Shown: one piece after another, positions 41,338 to 50,638 of the stretch | How positions within the stretch are numbered: the stretch's first letter is position 1 | Layout of the letters: each line of letters starts with the position of its first letter | NCBI RefSeq assembly: GCF_001189295.1 | Contig: NZ_CP012159.1 | Span: 5,348,525 to 5,412,524, forward strand | Length of the DNA stretch: 64,000 nucleotides | From: Chondromyces crocatus | GTDB lineage: Bacteria; Myxococcota_A; Polyangia; Polyangiales; Polyangiaceae | Direction: 5' to 3' | Made by a program: the position numbers and the translations under genes | Notes under the pieces: model-generated | Seen by the model: only the letters and a program-made list of their open reading frames with translations | Databases searched by the model: none | What the model was told of the DNA's origin: nothing

Positions 41338-44300
41338 TCAGGTGGTGGTGCCAGGCCCCATGGTGGGGGTGCGGTGGTCGTTCACGGGGTCGAGGGGGGG
41401 AAGGACGCGGCCGAGGCGCTCGCGGGCGAGCTGCAAGAGCCTGTCGACCTCGTCGTTGCGACGGAGGAAAGCGCTGCGCTGGTAGGGGTTGTGGATGCGC
41501 TGGGCGCGATCGAGGAGGGAACGGAAGGCCTCGTCGAGGACGGCGTCGGCTTCGGTGGTGAGGCCGACGGCGAGGAGGGACTCGACGAGGGTGAGGCGGG
41601 TGTACTCTTCCCATTCCTCGACGGGGCCGGCTGCGAGGCGCTGGTAAGCCTCGCGGGCGGCGGGGAGGGCCGCTTCGTAGGCCTGTCGGGCGAGCTGCAC
41701 GCGGGCGAGGGCGAACCAGGAGCCGAGCTGGAGGGCCGGGTGGCGGCTGGTCTCTTCCTGGAGGCGGCCCGAGAGGGCGAGGGCGGTGGCCAGGTCTCCC
41801 GGGGCGCTGCGCCAGATGAGGAAGATGATCTCGTAAGTGCGGGTGTGGATGCGCAGGCGGGCGGCGTGGCACTCGTCGGCGATGAGGCCGGCCTGGCGCT
41901 CGTACTCGACGCCGCTGTCCATCTTGCCGACGCGGGCGTGGGACATGCCGAGGTTGTGCAAGGCGGCGGCTTCGAGGATGCGCATGCGCCGGTCGCGGGC
42001 GTCGCCGAGGGCGTGCATGAGCATGGCCTGGGCGTCCTCGAAGAGGCCGACCTGGTTGAGCATGGAGGCGGTGTTGAGGCGGGCGCGGGTGGCGATGGCG
42101 GTGTCGCCGGCGGCCTCGGCGGCCTGGATGAGGGAGTGGCCGGTGGCGATGGCGTCGGAGACCTCGCCCGCGGGCATGGCGAAGAGGAGGGCGTCGAGGG
42201 CGCGGGTGACGGCGACGGGGGCGCCGGAGGCGCGGGCGATGTCGACGGCGTGGCGCGCGACGTCGAGGGCTTCGCGGGGGCGGTCGAGATCGTAGAGGCT
42301 GCGGACGCGCACGGCGAGGAGGGAGGCGCGGAGGGCGGGGGAGAGGGACGGGGCGATGTCGGGGCGCGCTGCCCAGGTGGCGATGGCGTCGCCTTCGGCG
42401 CTCCGGCCCGCCTCGATGAGGGTGCTGGCGGCGAGGCGGTGGGCTTCGCCCCAGAGTTCGGAGTCGGGGGGAGCGAGGTGCGCGGCTTCCTGGGCGGCCT
42501 GGATGCCCTCGGAGAGCTGGCCCATGCCGGCGTGGGCGTGGGCTTTGTCGAGGAGGAGCTGGGTGCGCAGCACGCCCTCGGCGCCACAGGCGAGGCCGCG
42601 GTGGGCGAGTTCGAGGGCGGTGACCAGCTCGGCGCCGTGGAGGAGGGCGTGGTGGGTGGCCTGCGCGTAGAGGGCCGCGGCGCGCTGGAGATCGCCGCCT
42701 GCGTCGGCGTGGCGGGCGATGAGGGCGGCGTCGACGTCACCGGCGGCTTCGAGCCAGGTGCCGGCGGCGAGGTGGAGGGCGGCGCGATCCTCGTCGAGGA
42801 GGGAGGCGTAGACGACGTCGCGCACCAGGGTCTGGCTGAACATCCACTCGACCTGGCCGGCGATCCGGGCGTGGGGCTGGCGGGTGATGATCTCGCTGGC
42901 CTCCAGGGCGGAGAGTTCGGTGTCGATGGGGCGTGCGAGAAGGGCTTCGACGCCCGAGGTCCAGAAGGCGTGGCCGAAGACGGAGGCGGCGCGCAGGACC
43001 TCGCGTGCGTCGGTGGGGAGGCGATCCAGGCGGAGCTGCACGAGGGCCTGCACGGTCATGGGGATCTCGTCGCGGCCCTCGGCGACGCTGCGGACGAGTT
43101 CTTCGAGGAAGAGGGCGTTGCCGCCAGCGCGCTGGACGATGGCGGCGCGAGCGGCGCGGACGGCGGGCGTGCTGCCGGTGAGCACGGCGGCGACGAGGCG
43201 GTCGGCGGCGTGGGGAGAGAGCGGGGGGAGGGCGAGGCGGGTGACGTTGCGCCGTTCCCACAGGTGGGGGTGGCGGGCCTCGCTCTCGGGGCGGCCGAAG
43301 GCGAAGACGACGAAGGGCAGCTCGGTGCAGCCGAGGAGCCAGTCGACGAGGTCGAGGGTGGTGTCGTCGATCCAGTGGAGGTCGTCGATCACGGCGAGGA
43401 GCGGGGCGCGCTCGGCCTGGGAGCGGACGTACGCCTCCAGGGCCATGCGCATGCGCGACTGCATGATCTGGGCGCTGGCGCGCGCGGCGCGGAGCGGCTC
43501 GTCGCCGTCGTCGGGGAAGGGGACGCCGACGATCTCGCCGAGGAACGCGGAGAGGAACCTGAGGGGGCGCGGCAGGCGGGTGGAGACGTGGTAGGTGACC
43601 TTCTGCACCTGCACGTCGTGGCTCTCGCCGTCGTGGATGCCCATCATCGCGCGCAGGGCGCGGCCGAAGCCGGAGAGGCTCGCGCTGCGGCTCATGGGGT
43701 CGCCGCGGGAGAGCATGACGAGCGGGGGCTGGGCCGACGCCTCGAGGCGCTGGATGATGTCGGAGCAGACGCGGCTCTTGCCGATGCCCGCGGCACCCGT
43801 GACGAGGACGGCGCGCGGGGTGCGGTCGGCGAGGACGTCGCTGTAGATGCCCTGGAGGAGCGTGATCTCGTGATCGCGGCCGACGGTGGGGGAGGGGCGG
43901 CCGAGCAAGCGGCGGCCTCCGACGCCGAGGGGATCTTCCTGGAGGAGGACGCCACCTTGCGTGTCTTCCTGGATGACGAAGCGGCCTTCGAGCGCAGTGC
44001 GCGCGGAGGCGTCGAGGCGGACGGTGCCAGGTGAGGTGGCTTCGAGCTGGCGTGCGGCGCGATCGAGGGCTTCGCCGGCGAGGCTCTGGCGACCGCGGGT
44101 GGCGCGACCCATGGCCACGGCGATGCGGGCAGAAGGGAGCGCTCGGGCGACGGTGAGGCCGGCGCGCGCAGCCCGCATGGCCTCGTCACCGCGGGAGCGC
44201 TCCGTCCCGAGGAGGGTGACGACCTGGCCGCTCGCGAGGGTCTCGATGCGGGCGTCGTCGCCGAGGAGGTCGCGGAGGGAGGCGTCGAGATCGGGAGAGA

Positions 44301-45300
44301 TGGTGGCGCCGCCGAGATCGTAGAGGACGCAGGCGACGACGCGGCGCTCGCTGGAGCCAGGGCGGGAGGGCGTCCCGACGTCGCTGGTGGAGGAGAGGGG
44401 CTTGGACTCGGGGACCTGCGTGGCCTTGCGGACGGCGGAGGCCGAGCGATCCGTGGCGGGGGGGTCGTTGTCGACGACGTGGGCGGCGACCCGGGCGAGG
44501 GCGCGGGAGAGTTCGCCGCCGTCCTCGAAGCGCTCGTTGCGATCGCGGGCGATGCACCGGGCGATCAGGTCGTCGAGGGCCTCGGGGACGTCGAAGCGGA
44601 CGTGCTGGGCGCGCGGGGGATCTTCGAGGACGAGCCGACCGAGGAGGGCGATCACGTGCTCGGTCTCGAAGACGTTGCGACCGGTGATCAGGCGGAAGAG
44701 GACGGAGCCGAGCGAGTAGACGTCGGCGCGGGCGTCGATGGGCTCTCCGCGGGCTTGCTCGGGCGCCATGAAATGAGGGGTCCCGATGATGGTGCCGCGC
44801 TCGGTGGGGTACTCGTCGGGGACCTGGGGCTTGACCACGCCGAAGTCGATGAGCTTGACGGCGGTGCCGCGGCCGCGAAGGAGGAAGATGTTGGACAGCT
44901 TCAGGTCGCGGTGGACGACGCCGCGCGCATGGATGGCGGCCATGGCCGCGGCGCTGCGTCGGACGACCTCCACGGCATCGCGCATGCCGAGAGGGGCCCG
45001 CCGCTGGCGCTGGCCGAGGTCTTCTCCGTCGAGCCACTCCATGGCGAAGAAGAGGCGGCCGTCGTGCCAGGTGCCGTGCGCGATGTACTGGACGATGTTG
45101 GGGTGGCGAAGCTCCGCGAGGACGGCGACCTCGCGGGCGAAGCGGGCGCGTTCCTGATCCGACGCGATGGGGCGGAGGAGCTTGATCGCGACCGGGGTGC
45201 CCGTCTCCCGGTCGACGCCTTTGTAGATGTCCCCCATCCCGCCACTGCCGGCGCGTGCATCGATCACGAAGCGATCGCTCGGCTCGAACTCGGGGAGCAC
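41338..45300 (-). CDS. giant Ser/Thr protein kinase with degenerate cyclase-like, STAND/AAA-like ATPase and TPR regions
   Basis: This 1320-residue cytosolic signalling protein has an N-terminal eukaryote-like kinase (about residues 10-265). Motifs are SGGMGDIYKGVD glycine loop, VAIKLL with the Lys, HRDLKLSNIFLL, IDFGV, and GTPHFMAPEQARGEPIDARADVYSLGSVLF. Residues about 315-440 resemble a nucleotide cyclase fold with degenerate catalytic residues (RRVVACVLYDLGG, ARIAVAMGRATRGRQSLAGEALD). An ATPase follows with GAAGIGKS (about residue 500) and LAVIDDLHWIDD. The C-terminal half is TPR-like helical repeats. The type is common in myxobacteria; the ATPase resembles PknK/AfsR-like STAND modules. Start GTG 45300. 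It sits below an envelope protein and PP2C genes on the same strand. Confidence 0.9.
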   Translation of the reverse strand: MLPEFEPSDRFVIDARAGSGGMGDIYKGVDRETGTPVAIKLLRPIASDQERARFAREVAVLAELRHPNIVQYIAHGTWHDGRLFFAMEWLDGEDLGQRQRRAPLGMRDAVEVVRRSAAAMAAIHARGVVHRDLKLSNIFLLRGRGTAVKLIDFGVVKPQVPDEYPTERGTIIGTPHFMAPEQARGEPIDARADVYSLGSVLFRLITGRNVFETEHVIALLGRLVLEDPPRAQHVRFDVPEALDDLIARCIARDRNERFEDGGELSRALARVAAHVVDNDPPATDRSASAVRKATQVPESKPLSSTSDVGTPSRPGSSERRVVACVLYDLGGATISPDLDASLRDLLGDDARIETLASGQVVTLLGTERSRGDEAMRAARAGLTVARALPSARIAVAMGRATRGRQSLAGEALDRAARQLEATSPGTVRLDASARTALEGRFVIQEDTQGGVLLQEDPLGVGGRRLLGRPSPTVGRDHEITLLQGIYSDVLADRTPRAVLVTGAAGIGKSRVCSDIIQRLEASAQPPLVMLSRGDPMSRSASLSGFGRALRAMMGIHDGESHDVQVQKVTYHVSTRLPRPLRFLSAFLGEIVGVPFPDDGDEPLRAARASAQIMQSRMRMALEAYVRSQAERAPLLAVIDDLHWIDDTTLDLVDWLLGCTELPFVVFAFGRPESEARHPHLWERRNVTRLALPPLSPHAADRLVAAVLTGSTPAVRAARAAIVQRAGGNALFLEELVRSVAEGRDEIPMTVQALVQLRLDRLPTDAREVLRAASVFGHAFWTSGVEALLARPIDTELSALEASEIITRQPHARIAGQVEWMFSQTLVRDVVYASLLDEDRAALHLAAGTWLEAAGDVDAALIARHADAGGDLQRAAALYAQATHHALLHGAELVTALELAHRGLACGAEGVLRTQLLLDKAHAHAGMGQLSEGIQAAQEAAHLAPPDSELWGEAHRLAASTLIEAGRSAEGDAIATWAARPDIAPSLSPALRASLLAVRVRSLYDLDRPREALDVARHAVDIARASGAPVAVTRALDALLFAMPAGEVSDAIATGHSLIQAAEAAGDTAIATRARLNTASMLNQVGLFEDAQAMLMHALGDARDRRMRILEAAALHNLGMSHARVGKMDSGVEYERQAGLIADECHAARLRIHTRTYEIIFLIWRSAPGDLATALALSGRLQEETSRHPALQLGSWFALARVQLARQAYEAALPAAREAYQRLAAGPVEEWEEYTRLTLVESLLAVGLTTEADAVLDEAFRSLLDRAQRIHNPYQRSAFLRRNDEVDRLLQLARERLGRVLPPLDPVNDHRTPTMGPGTTT

Positions 45301-45402
45301 TATCTCGCGAGACTACGCGAAATCTCTTCTCGCGGGCCAGAATCAAGGACGTCGCAGTGACGGACCATCGCCCGATGGTGCGCGTGGCCTGACACGATGG
45401 TT

Positions 45403-46362
45403 TCAGAACCGTGTCATCAAGGCACCGCCGAGCCCGCCGGACAGGGGCGTATTGCGCCACTCGTCCCGGTCGAGTCGAAGCGGTCCCGGGGCGACGCTCG
45501 TCGCGACGTCGGCGCGGAGCTGAAGCAGAAAGCGTTCGGAAAGGAAGAGTTCGACGCCTGCGCGGAGGCCGACGCTCACGGCGGCATAGCGGCCTCCTTG
45601 TTCGAGCCGTTCCGGGTTGTGCAGGTGGAGGAGGCCAAACTCTCCGGCGGTGCAGGCGAAGAAGAGCGACTCGTGGACGCACGCGGAGACGGCGAGCCCT
45701 TCGGATCTCAGCTCGAGGGGGGTCCCGCGGTCACCGTAGGTTGCCGCGGGGGGACGAAAGCGCCCCTCGAGGGAGAGGGAGTGCGCGGGCCAGCGGAGCT
45801 GGACGTGGAACAACGCGGCGAGTGTCGGGTCCGTGGCGTACCCGAGGGAGAGCTGGCCGCCGACTCCCAGCCGCAGCTCGGTACGTCGCGCGGGCCCGGG
45901 CGGGGCAGCTTCGGTCGTTCCCGGGGGGGTCCGCGAGAGATCGTCGTCTCCGAAGGGGGTGAGGGTGAACGCGATGGCGACCGCGAGGTACTCGAGGAGG
46001 GTGAAGCAACCACGGGGATCGTCAGGGACCACGAACTCACGCGCTTCGAGTGGTCGATCGGCGTCCAGGTAGACGACCCTCCCCGTGAGGTCGTGGTCAC
46101 GACGGGCGATGGTGACGATGACCGCTGTCCGGGCGGCGTCATCGAAGGGCGAGTGGCCGAGGCGGACGCTGATTTCCTCGCGGAGGCGTTTTTCTCCGGG
46201 GCACTGGAGCACGTCGGGTGAGGTGCGGAGCTCCAGGCGGACCGGGACGAGCGCGGCGCTCGGCTCGACGCGCTCGGTCCTTGCGGCGGCGTTCTGGGCG
46301 ACGGCAGGAGCGGTGGTACAGAGAAGGGAAAGGCCGCAAAGGAAGGTCGCAGCGCGTCGCAC
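45403..46362 (-). CDS. exported envelope protein of unknown function
   Basis: This 319-residue protein has a signal peptide (FLCGLSLLCTTAPAVAQNAAA). The next 90 residues look like a small conserved domain often seen before outer-membrane-like regions in this lineage (VRLELRTSPDVLQCPGEKRLREEISVRLGHSPF, RRDHDLTGRVVYLDADRPLEAREF). The rest is beta-rich with alternating hydrophobics (LRLGVGGQLSLGYA, LFHVQLRWPAHSLSLEGRFR, AAVSVGLRAGVELFLSERFLLQLRADVA), fitting an eight-strand outer-membrane-type barrel or periplasmic sensor. It has few cysteines and no enzymatic motif. GTG 46362 is the chosen start. It stands between a PP2C phosphatase and the giant kinase on the same strand, so it may link envelope state to that pair, but this is inference. 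Confidence 0.7.
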   Translation of the reverse strand: MRRAATFLCGLSLLCTTAPAVAQNAAARTERVEPSAALVPVRLELRTSPDVLQCPGEKRLREEISVRLGHSPFDDAARTAVIVTIARRDHDLTGRVVYLDADRPLEAREFVVPDDPRGCFTLLEYLAVAIAFTLTPFGDDDLSRTPPGTTEAAPPGPARRTELRLGVGGQLSLGYATDPTLAALFHVQLRWPAHSLSLEGRFRPPAATYGDRGTPLELRSEGLAVSACVHESLFFACTAGEFGLLHLHNPERLEQGGRYAAVSVGLRAGVELFLSERFLLQLRADVATSVAPGPLRLDRDEWRNTPLSGGLGGALMTRF

Positions 46363-46517
46363 CGCGGCGCATTCAGTCGACCGCTCGGTGGCCTGTCAAG
46401 CGCAGTGCAAGCGAGGTGTCGACACCGAACCAGACGTTGCCGAATTGGTGTTCGTGGTGAGAAACCTGCGTCGAACTCAGGAAGACGAGGGAGCCAGCGT
46501 ACGCACCCGGGCGTGCG

Positions 46518-47756
46518 TCAGCTGGCGCGCTTGACGATCTGGGCGAGGTCCTTGGGATCGCTGACGCGGACCAGGATGACGGTGATGTTGTCACGCCCGC
46601 CACCCTCGTTTGCGCGGTCGATCAAGGCAGCCGCCGCCTTCTCGGGATCGGGTTGTGCGACGAGGACGTCCTGGATGGCGTCGTCGGTGGCCATCTTGGA
46701 GAGGCCGTCGGAGCAGAGCAGGTAGACGTCTCCGGGACGCGGGCGCGCGATCACCAGATCGATCTTCACCGCAGAGGCCACGCCGAGCGCGCGGCTCAGG
46801 TGGTTCGCGAGCGGACCCGTGATGCCCGCAGCGCCCATGGTGTGATCGGTCGTGAGCTGGCGCAGCTCACCATCGCGCAGGCGATAGCACCGGCTATCAC
46901 CGACGTGGCCCACGTAGAGGCGCTGCTTGTTGGGTGAGAAGCGAGCGCTGATCAGCGTGGTCCCCATGCCCATGAGGGAGCGGTCCACCTGAGAAGCGTC
47001 GTACACCGTCTTGTTGGCGCGCTGGATGGCCGTGGCGAGTTCACTGCCGCGTCGGGGGACATCCGGGTACGGCGCCTCCTCCGTCCAGTTCGCTTCCTCG
47101 AAGGCCTTCTGGATGGTCTCGACGGCGAGGCGGCTCGCCACGTCGCCCCCCTTGTGACCACCCATGCCATCGGCGACGGCGAACAGGTGGTAGTCATCCA
47201 TGCAGAGGTAGCAGTCCTCGTTCTTGCGGCGCTTCTGACCCAGGTGGGTCTGCCCGACGGCGCTGATGAGGACGAGCGGGGAGGAGCTGGTGGGCTCGTC
47301 GATGGCCGCGTCATCGTCGTAGATGATCGGCACCGCCGAGGGCTGCTCGATCTCACGCTCCTCGCGGGCTTCCTCTTCTTCGTCCCCGTAGGAGGGCGAG
47401 CTGGGGCGCGAGATGGGCGAGTTGATGACCTCGGGCGGGGTGAGGGTGATCAAGGTGAGGTCGTCGTCCTCGTCCTTGTGATCGATTTCTTCTTCGTCTT
47501 CGTAGTCGGGTCCGCTGCGCCGTCGCGGGGCGGTCACCCCTCGACTGGTGGAAGCGGGTCCCGAACTCAGGGGTGCGGCGCTCTCTTTGGGAAGAGAATC
47601 ACTCCGCGTGCCCGAATCCTTGGCTTCGCTAGGGGGTGGGGTTGGCTGGGCTCCGGCCGCGGCATTACGACGGCTTCGGTCCTTCATATAGAAGTACCAG
47701 AAGACCAATCCAATGAGTGAGGAGCCCAGGAGGAGGGCGGCTGCAAGTTCGGCCAT
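46518..47756 (-). CDS. membrane-anchored PP2C Ser/Thr phosphatase
   Basis: This 412-residue protein has an N-terminal TM anchor (ELAAALLLGSSLIGLVFWYFYM). A long acidic, Ser/Pro-rich linker follows (EDEEEIDHKDEDDD and EEEEAREEREIEQ), then a complete PP2C domain: NEDCYLCMDD, FAVADGMGGHKGGDVASRLA, LMGMGTTLISARF, VGHVGDSRCYRLRDG, LLCSDGLSKMA and GGGRDNITVILVRV. It should dephosphorylate Ser/Thr targets at the inner face of the membrane. Start ATG 47756 is preferred over GTG 47771, five codons upstream. Its place between the two kinase-ATPase genes on one strand suggests it reverses their action. Confidence 0.92.
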   Translation of the reverse strand: MAELAAALLLGSSLIGLVFWYFYMKDRSRRNAAAGAQPTPPPSEAKDSGTRSDSLPKESAAPLSSGPASTSRGVTAPRRRSGPDYEDEEEIDHKDEDDDLTLITLTPPEVINSPISRPSSPSYGDEEEEAREEREIEQPSAVPIIYDDDAAIDEPTSSSPLVLISAVGQTHLGQKRRKNEDCYLCMDDYHLFAVADGMGGHKGGDVASRLAVETIQKAFEEANWTEEAPYPDVPRRGSELATAIQRANKTVYDASQVDRSLMGMGTTLISARFSPNKQRLYVGHVGDSRCYRLRDGELRQLTTDHTMGAAGITGPLANHLSRALGVASAVKIDLVIARPRPGDVYLLCSDGLSKMATDDAIQDVLVAQPDPEKAAAALIDRANEGGGRDNITVILVRVSDPKDLAQIVKRAS

Positions 47757-47888
47757 CGTCCCGGTGACCACCGTAGCAAAGGCCAGGCGTCTCTCCGAGA
47801 GTTACGTGCAGGGGGGCTGCCGAATGCGTCCGAGAGGCGTTTCGAATCGACGCGCACGGTGTGGGTGAGCGACGCCAGCGCTCCCGCT

Positions 47889-50528
47889 TCAGGGCTCACC
47901 GAGCTGCGTGAATGGCGCAGAATCGCAGGGTAGAGCGCGTGTCGGGGGATGCGCCGTGGCGAGGTGCTGGGCGCATGGTCGCGGGTGCGAGGCGCGCACG
48001 AGAGGACCTGTCGGGCCGGCGTCAAGTACTATCAGCCCTGCGGACGAGAGAAGCTGGAGGGTCCGTGACGCGTCGGCTCCAGCGGCAGCGAGCACCGCGC
48101 TGCGTGGCAAGGGCGCCGGGGCAGAGGCGACGAGCGCGAGGAGCTTTCGCGCTTCGACAGGGAGCGCTTCGATGCGGGTCGCGATGACCTCCTGGAGGAG
48201 CGGGCGGCCTCCGTGACGGGCATGCGATGCCAGCGCCTCCAGCCAGCGCGGGCAGCCGCCCGATTCCAGGGCGATGCGCTCCGCCTGTGCGACCGCGGCG
48301 GGGCAGCCTTGGTCTCCCTCCACCCTGCGGTCCTCGTGAAGAAGCGCCTGGGCGAGCTGTCGGGACTCGTGGCGGGAGAGGGCGCCGAGCTCGATGACCG
48401 TGGTGACGGCGAGCGTGGCGGCGAGCGCGGTACAAGCGGGGGGCTCGGTGTCGCGTGGGTCTCGCCGGAGCCCCGTGCGGTGCGCAGTGATGAGGAGGAG
48501 GGTGGGGGCGCCTGGCGGACGGAGGATCTCTCGGAGCATCTCGGCGCTCTGGGGGTCGCCCCATTGCAGATCGTCCAGGAGAAGGAGGAGGGGGGCGCGG
48601 GAGGTGAGGGCGCAGAGCAGCGATCGGAGGGCGGTGGTCGCCTTTCTCTTCAGAGAGGCTCCCTGGAGGTCGGCGAGGGGACCTCGGGGGAACACGGCGG
48701 ATGCTGCGGCGCCTGCCCTCTCCAGCAAGGGCGCGACGTGGGCGAGGACAGGGAAGACCCTCAGGAGGGCGCAAGCTTCCGCAGGCTGGAGTGCAGTGCA
48801 GGCGCGTGCGGCGTCGAGGGCGCGCTCCTGGTGTGCGGCGTCGGGCGAGAGAGCCGCAGTTCCAGGTCCGCCGAAAAGCTGGCTCAGCGCATCGACGATG
48901 CCGTCGAGGAGCTTGAAGGGGAAGTCTTCGCGGTCGTGGCAGCGGCTGCTGAGGACCACCGGGCCTTTCTCCGGAGGCGAGGCGGGGCCGCTCGGATCGC
49001 GCCAGCCGCGGGGAGCCCAGCTCGCAGCGCAGGGCTCACGTCGGACCGTGCGTACCGTCATGGGGGGGGCGTCCTCGAGTGAAGCGAGCGTCGGGTCGGT
49101 GCGCTCCGGTGAAAGCGCGCGAGGCGCGGGGGGAGCCGGGGGAATGGAGGGGAGCGGAGGGGAAGAAGGAGGGTCGAGCGGGGAGGCTTCGCATCGGACC
49201 CGATGTGTGAAGGCTCGAAGGAGCGTCGTCTTGCCGATGCCCGCCGGGCCACGCACGTGGATCCAGGCAGGCTTGCCCGGTTCGAGAGTGCGGTAGGTGT
49301 CGATGAGTTCGTCCAGCGCTCGGGCGCGCCCGATGAGGAGGCCATCGGGGGGCTCGGTCAGCGTGTCCTGAGAAGCTGCGGGATCGATGCACGGAGCCCA
49401 GTGCGTGATGCAGGGAGTCCGGGAGGTGGGCGCGCTGCCGTGGGCCAGGAGGGCGTGCAGGAGCTCGGGCGCGGTGGGGCGCTCGGCAGGGACGCGGCGA
49501 AGAAGGGAGACGCACAGGGCGTCGAGATCAGGGGGAACGCCCTGGGTGATCGCCGAAGGGGGCCGCGGTTCCCCTGCGAGCTTGGCGCTCAGGATGTCGA
49601 GCGCGGAGCCAGCGAAAGGGAGCTGGCCCGTGAGTGCGTGGTAGAGCACGCCTCCGACGGCGTACCAGTCGCTCGCGGGGCTCGCGGTCGCGTCATGGGC
49701 CTGCTCCGGCGCCATGTACCCAGGGGTCCCTTCCCCGTTGCGCCCGTCTCGCTCTCCTGTGGCGCTGGTCAGGCCGAAGTCGAGCACCACGAGGCGCCCG
49801 CCAGGGGTGATCAGCAAGTTGGCCGGCTTGATGTCTCGATGGACCTTCCCTGCGCGGTGGAGTGCATCGATGGCGCACACGAGCTGGAGGAGCGCTGCGC
49901 GGAGCGCGTCGAGCCGCGACGCTGGGCCGCGGGGGCGAGGAGACTGCTGGAGGTTGGTGTCCGATGCAGGGTCGACCGGCCGGACAAGGCCGTTCCGCGC
50001 GCGAACGCCGCGAACGCCTGGTGATGAGAAGAGGGCTCGCAGGCGCCCGCTCTGCCATGTGCGATGGACGTCGGGTGGCCCGCCGTTGCGTCGCGCCGAG
50101 GGGGCGCGGCGCGTGGCGTCGGAGCGGTGCGCTGCGAGGTGTTCGAGGAAGTTCTCTCCTTCCACGAGTTCCATCGTGAAAAACCAGATCCCCTGGTCGC
50201 AGACCAGCTCGTGGAGGGCGACGAGGTTGGGGTGAGAGAGGTCCGCCGCCACACGGAACTCGTGCTTCAGGCGGTAGAGACCGGCCGGGTCCAGGCGCTC
50301 CAGCGTCTTGAGGGCGACCCGGTGTCCGTTCCGGCGATCGATGGCCTCGTGGACGACCCCCATGGTGCCCGCGCCGAGGCGCCGACCGAGCTGGTACGCG
50401 CCCAGGACAGGGGGCATGGAGAGGGTGGGGGTGGAGCGCGCGGCGCTGGACGGGGGGGCCATGTCCTGGCGAGCACCGATTGCCCGCTCGGGGGGGATGG
50501 GTCGGACCGAGGAGATGCCGCAGCGCAT
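47889..50528 (-). CDS. Ser/Thr protein kinase with STAND/AAA-like ATPase, lacking TPR tail
   Basis: The protein is about 879 residues from ATG 50528 (ATG 50462 and a TTG at 50546 are alternatives). An N-terminal kinase shows GAYQLGRRLGAGTMGVVHEA, VALKTLERL, HRDIKPANLL, VLDFGL and GTPGYMAPEQAHDATASPASDWYAVGGVLY. A 75-residue insert (RRAPSARRNGGPPDVHRTWQ and beyond) separates the middle of the kinase, ahead of the catalytic loop. Then comes an ATPase with GPAGIGKTTLLRAF (about residue 427) and LLLLLDDLQWGDPQ. The usual TPR repeats are absent; the chain ends in a Pro/Arg/Ala-rich tail (SHPRPCAQHLATAHPPTRAL) that looks like altered frame. It may be a naturally short form or a truncated gene. Confidence 0.82.
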   Translation of the reverse strand: MRCGISSVRPIPPERAIGARQDMAPPSSAARSTPTLSMPPVLGAYQLGRRLGAGTMGVVHEAIDRRNGHRVALKTLERLDPAGLYRLKHEFRVAADLSHPNLVALHELVCDQGIWFFTMELVEGENFLEHLAAHRSDATRRAPSARRNGGPPDVHRTWQSGRLRALFSSPGVRGVRARNGLVRPVDPASDTNLQQSPRPRGPASRLDALRAALLQLVCAIDALHRAGKVHRDIKPANLLITPGGRLVVLDFGLTSATGERDGRNGEGTPGYMAPEQAHDATASPASDWYAVGGVLYHALTGQLPFAGSALDILSAKLAGEPRPPSAITQGVPPDLDALCVSLLRRVPAERPTAPELLHALLAHGSAPTSRTPCITHWAPCIDPAASQDTLTEPPDGLLIGRARALDELIDTYRTLEPGKPAWIHVRGPAGIGKTTLLRAFTHRVRCEASPLDPPSSPPLPSIPPAPPAPRALSPERTDPTLASLEDAPPMTVRTVRREPCAASWAPRGWRDPSGPASPPEKGPVVLSSRCHDREDFPFKLLDGIVDALSQLFGGPGTAALSPDAAHQERALDAARACTALQPAEACALLRVFPVLAHVAPLLERAGAAASAVFPRGPLADLQGASLKRKATTALRSLLCALTSRAPLLLLLDDLQWGDPQSAEMLREILRPPGAPTLLLITAHRTGLRRDPRDTEPPACTALAATLAVTTVIELGALSRHESRQLAQALLHEDRRVEGDQGCPAAVAQAERIALESGGCPRWLEALASHARHGGRPLLQEVIATRIEALPVEARKLLALVASAPAPLPRSAVLAAAGADASRTLQLLSSAGLIVLDAGPTGPLVRASHPRPCAQHLATAHPPTRALPCDSAPFTQLGEP

Positions 50529-50638
50529 GGCACCTGGGCCATGCAAGAGGCGGGACCAACCCCGTCACGCGCCAGCTGATGCCGGACCACCCGAGCGGGT
50601 TGCCTCGCTGAGGGCTGCTGACTAGGCTCCGCGCCCGC

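Noticed and set aside
41317-44034. A 905-residue Gly/Ala/Glu-rich frame opposite the giant kinase
   Set aside because: Codon-bias shadow; the minus strand carries the kinase, ATPase and TPR motifs.
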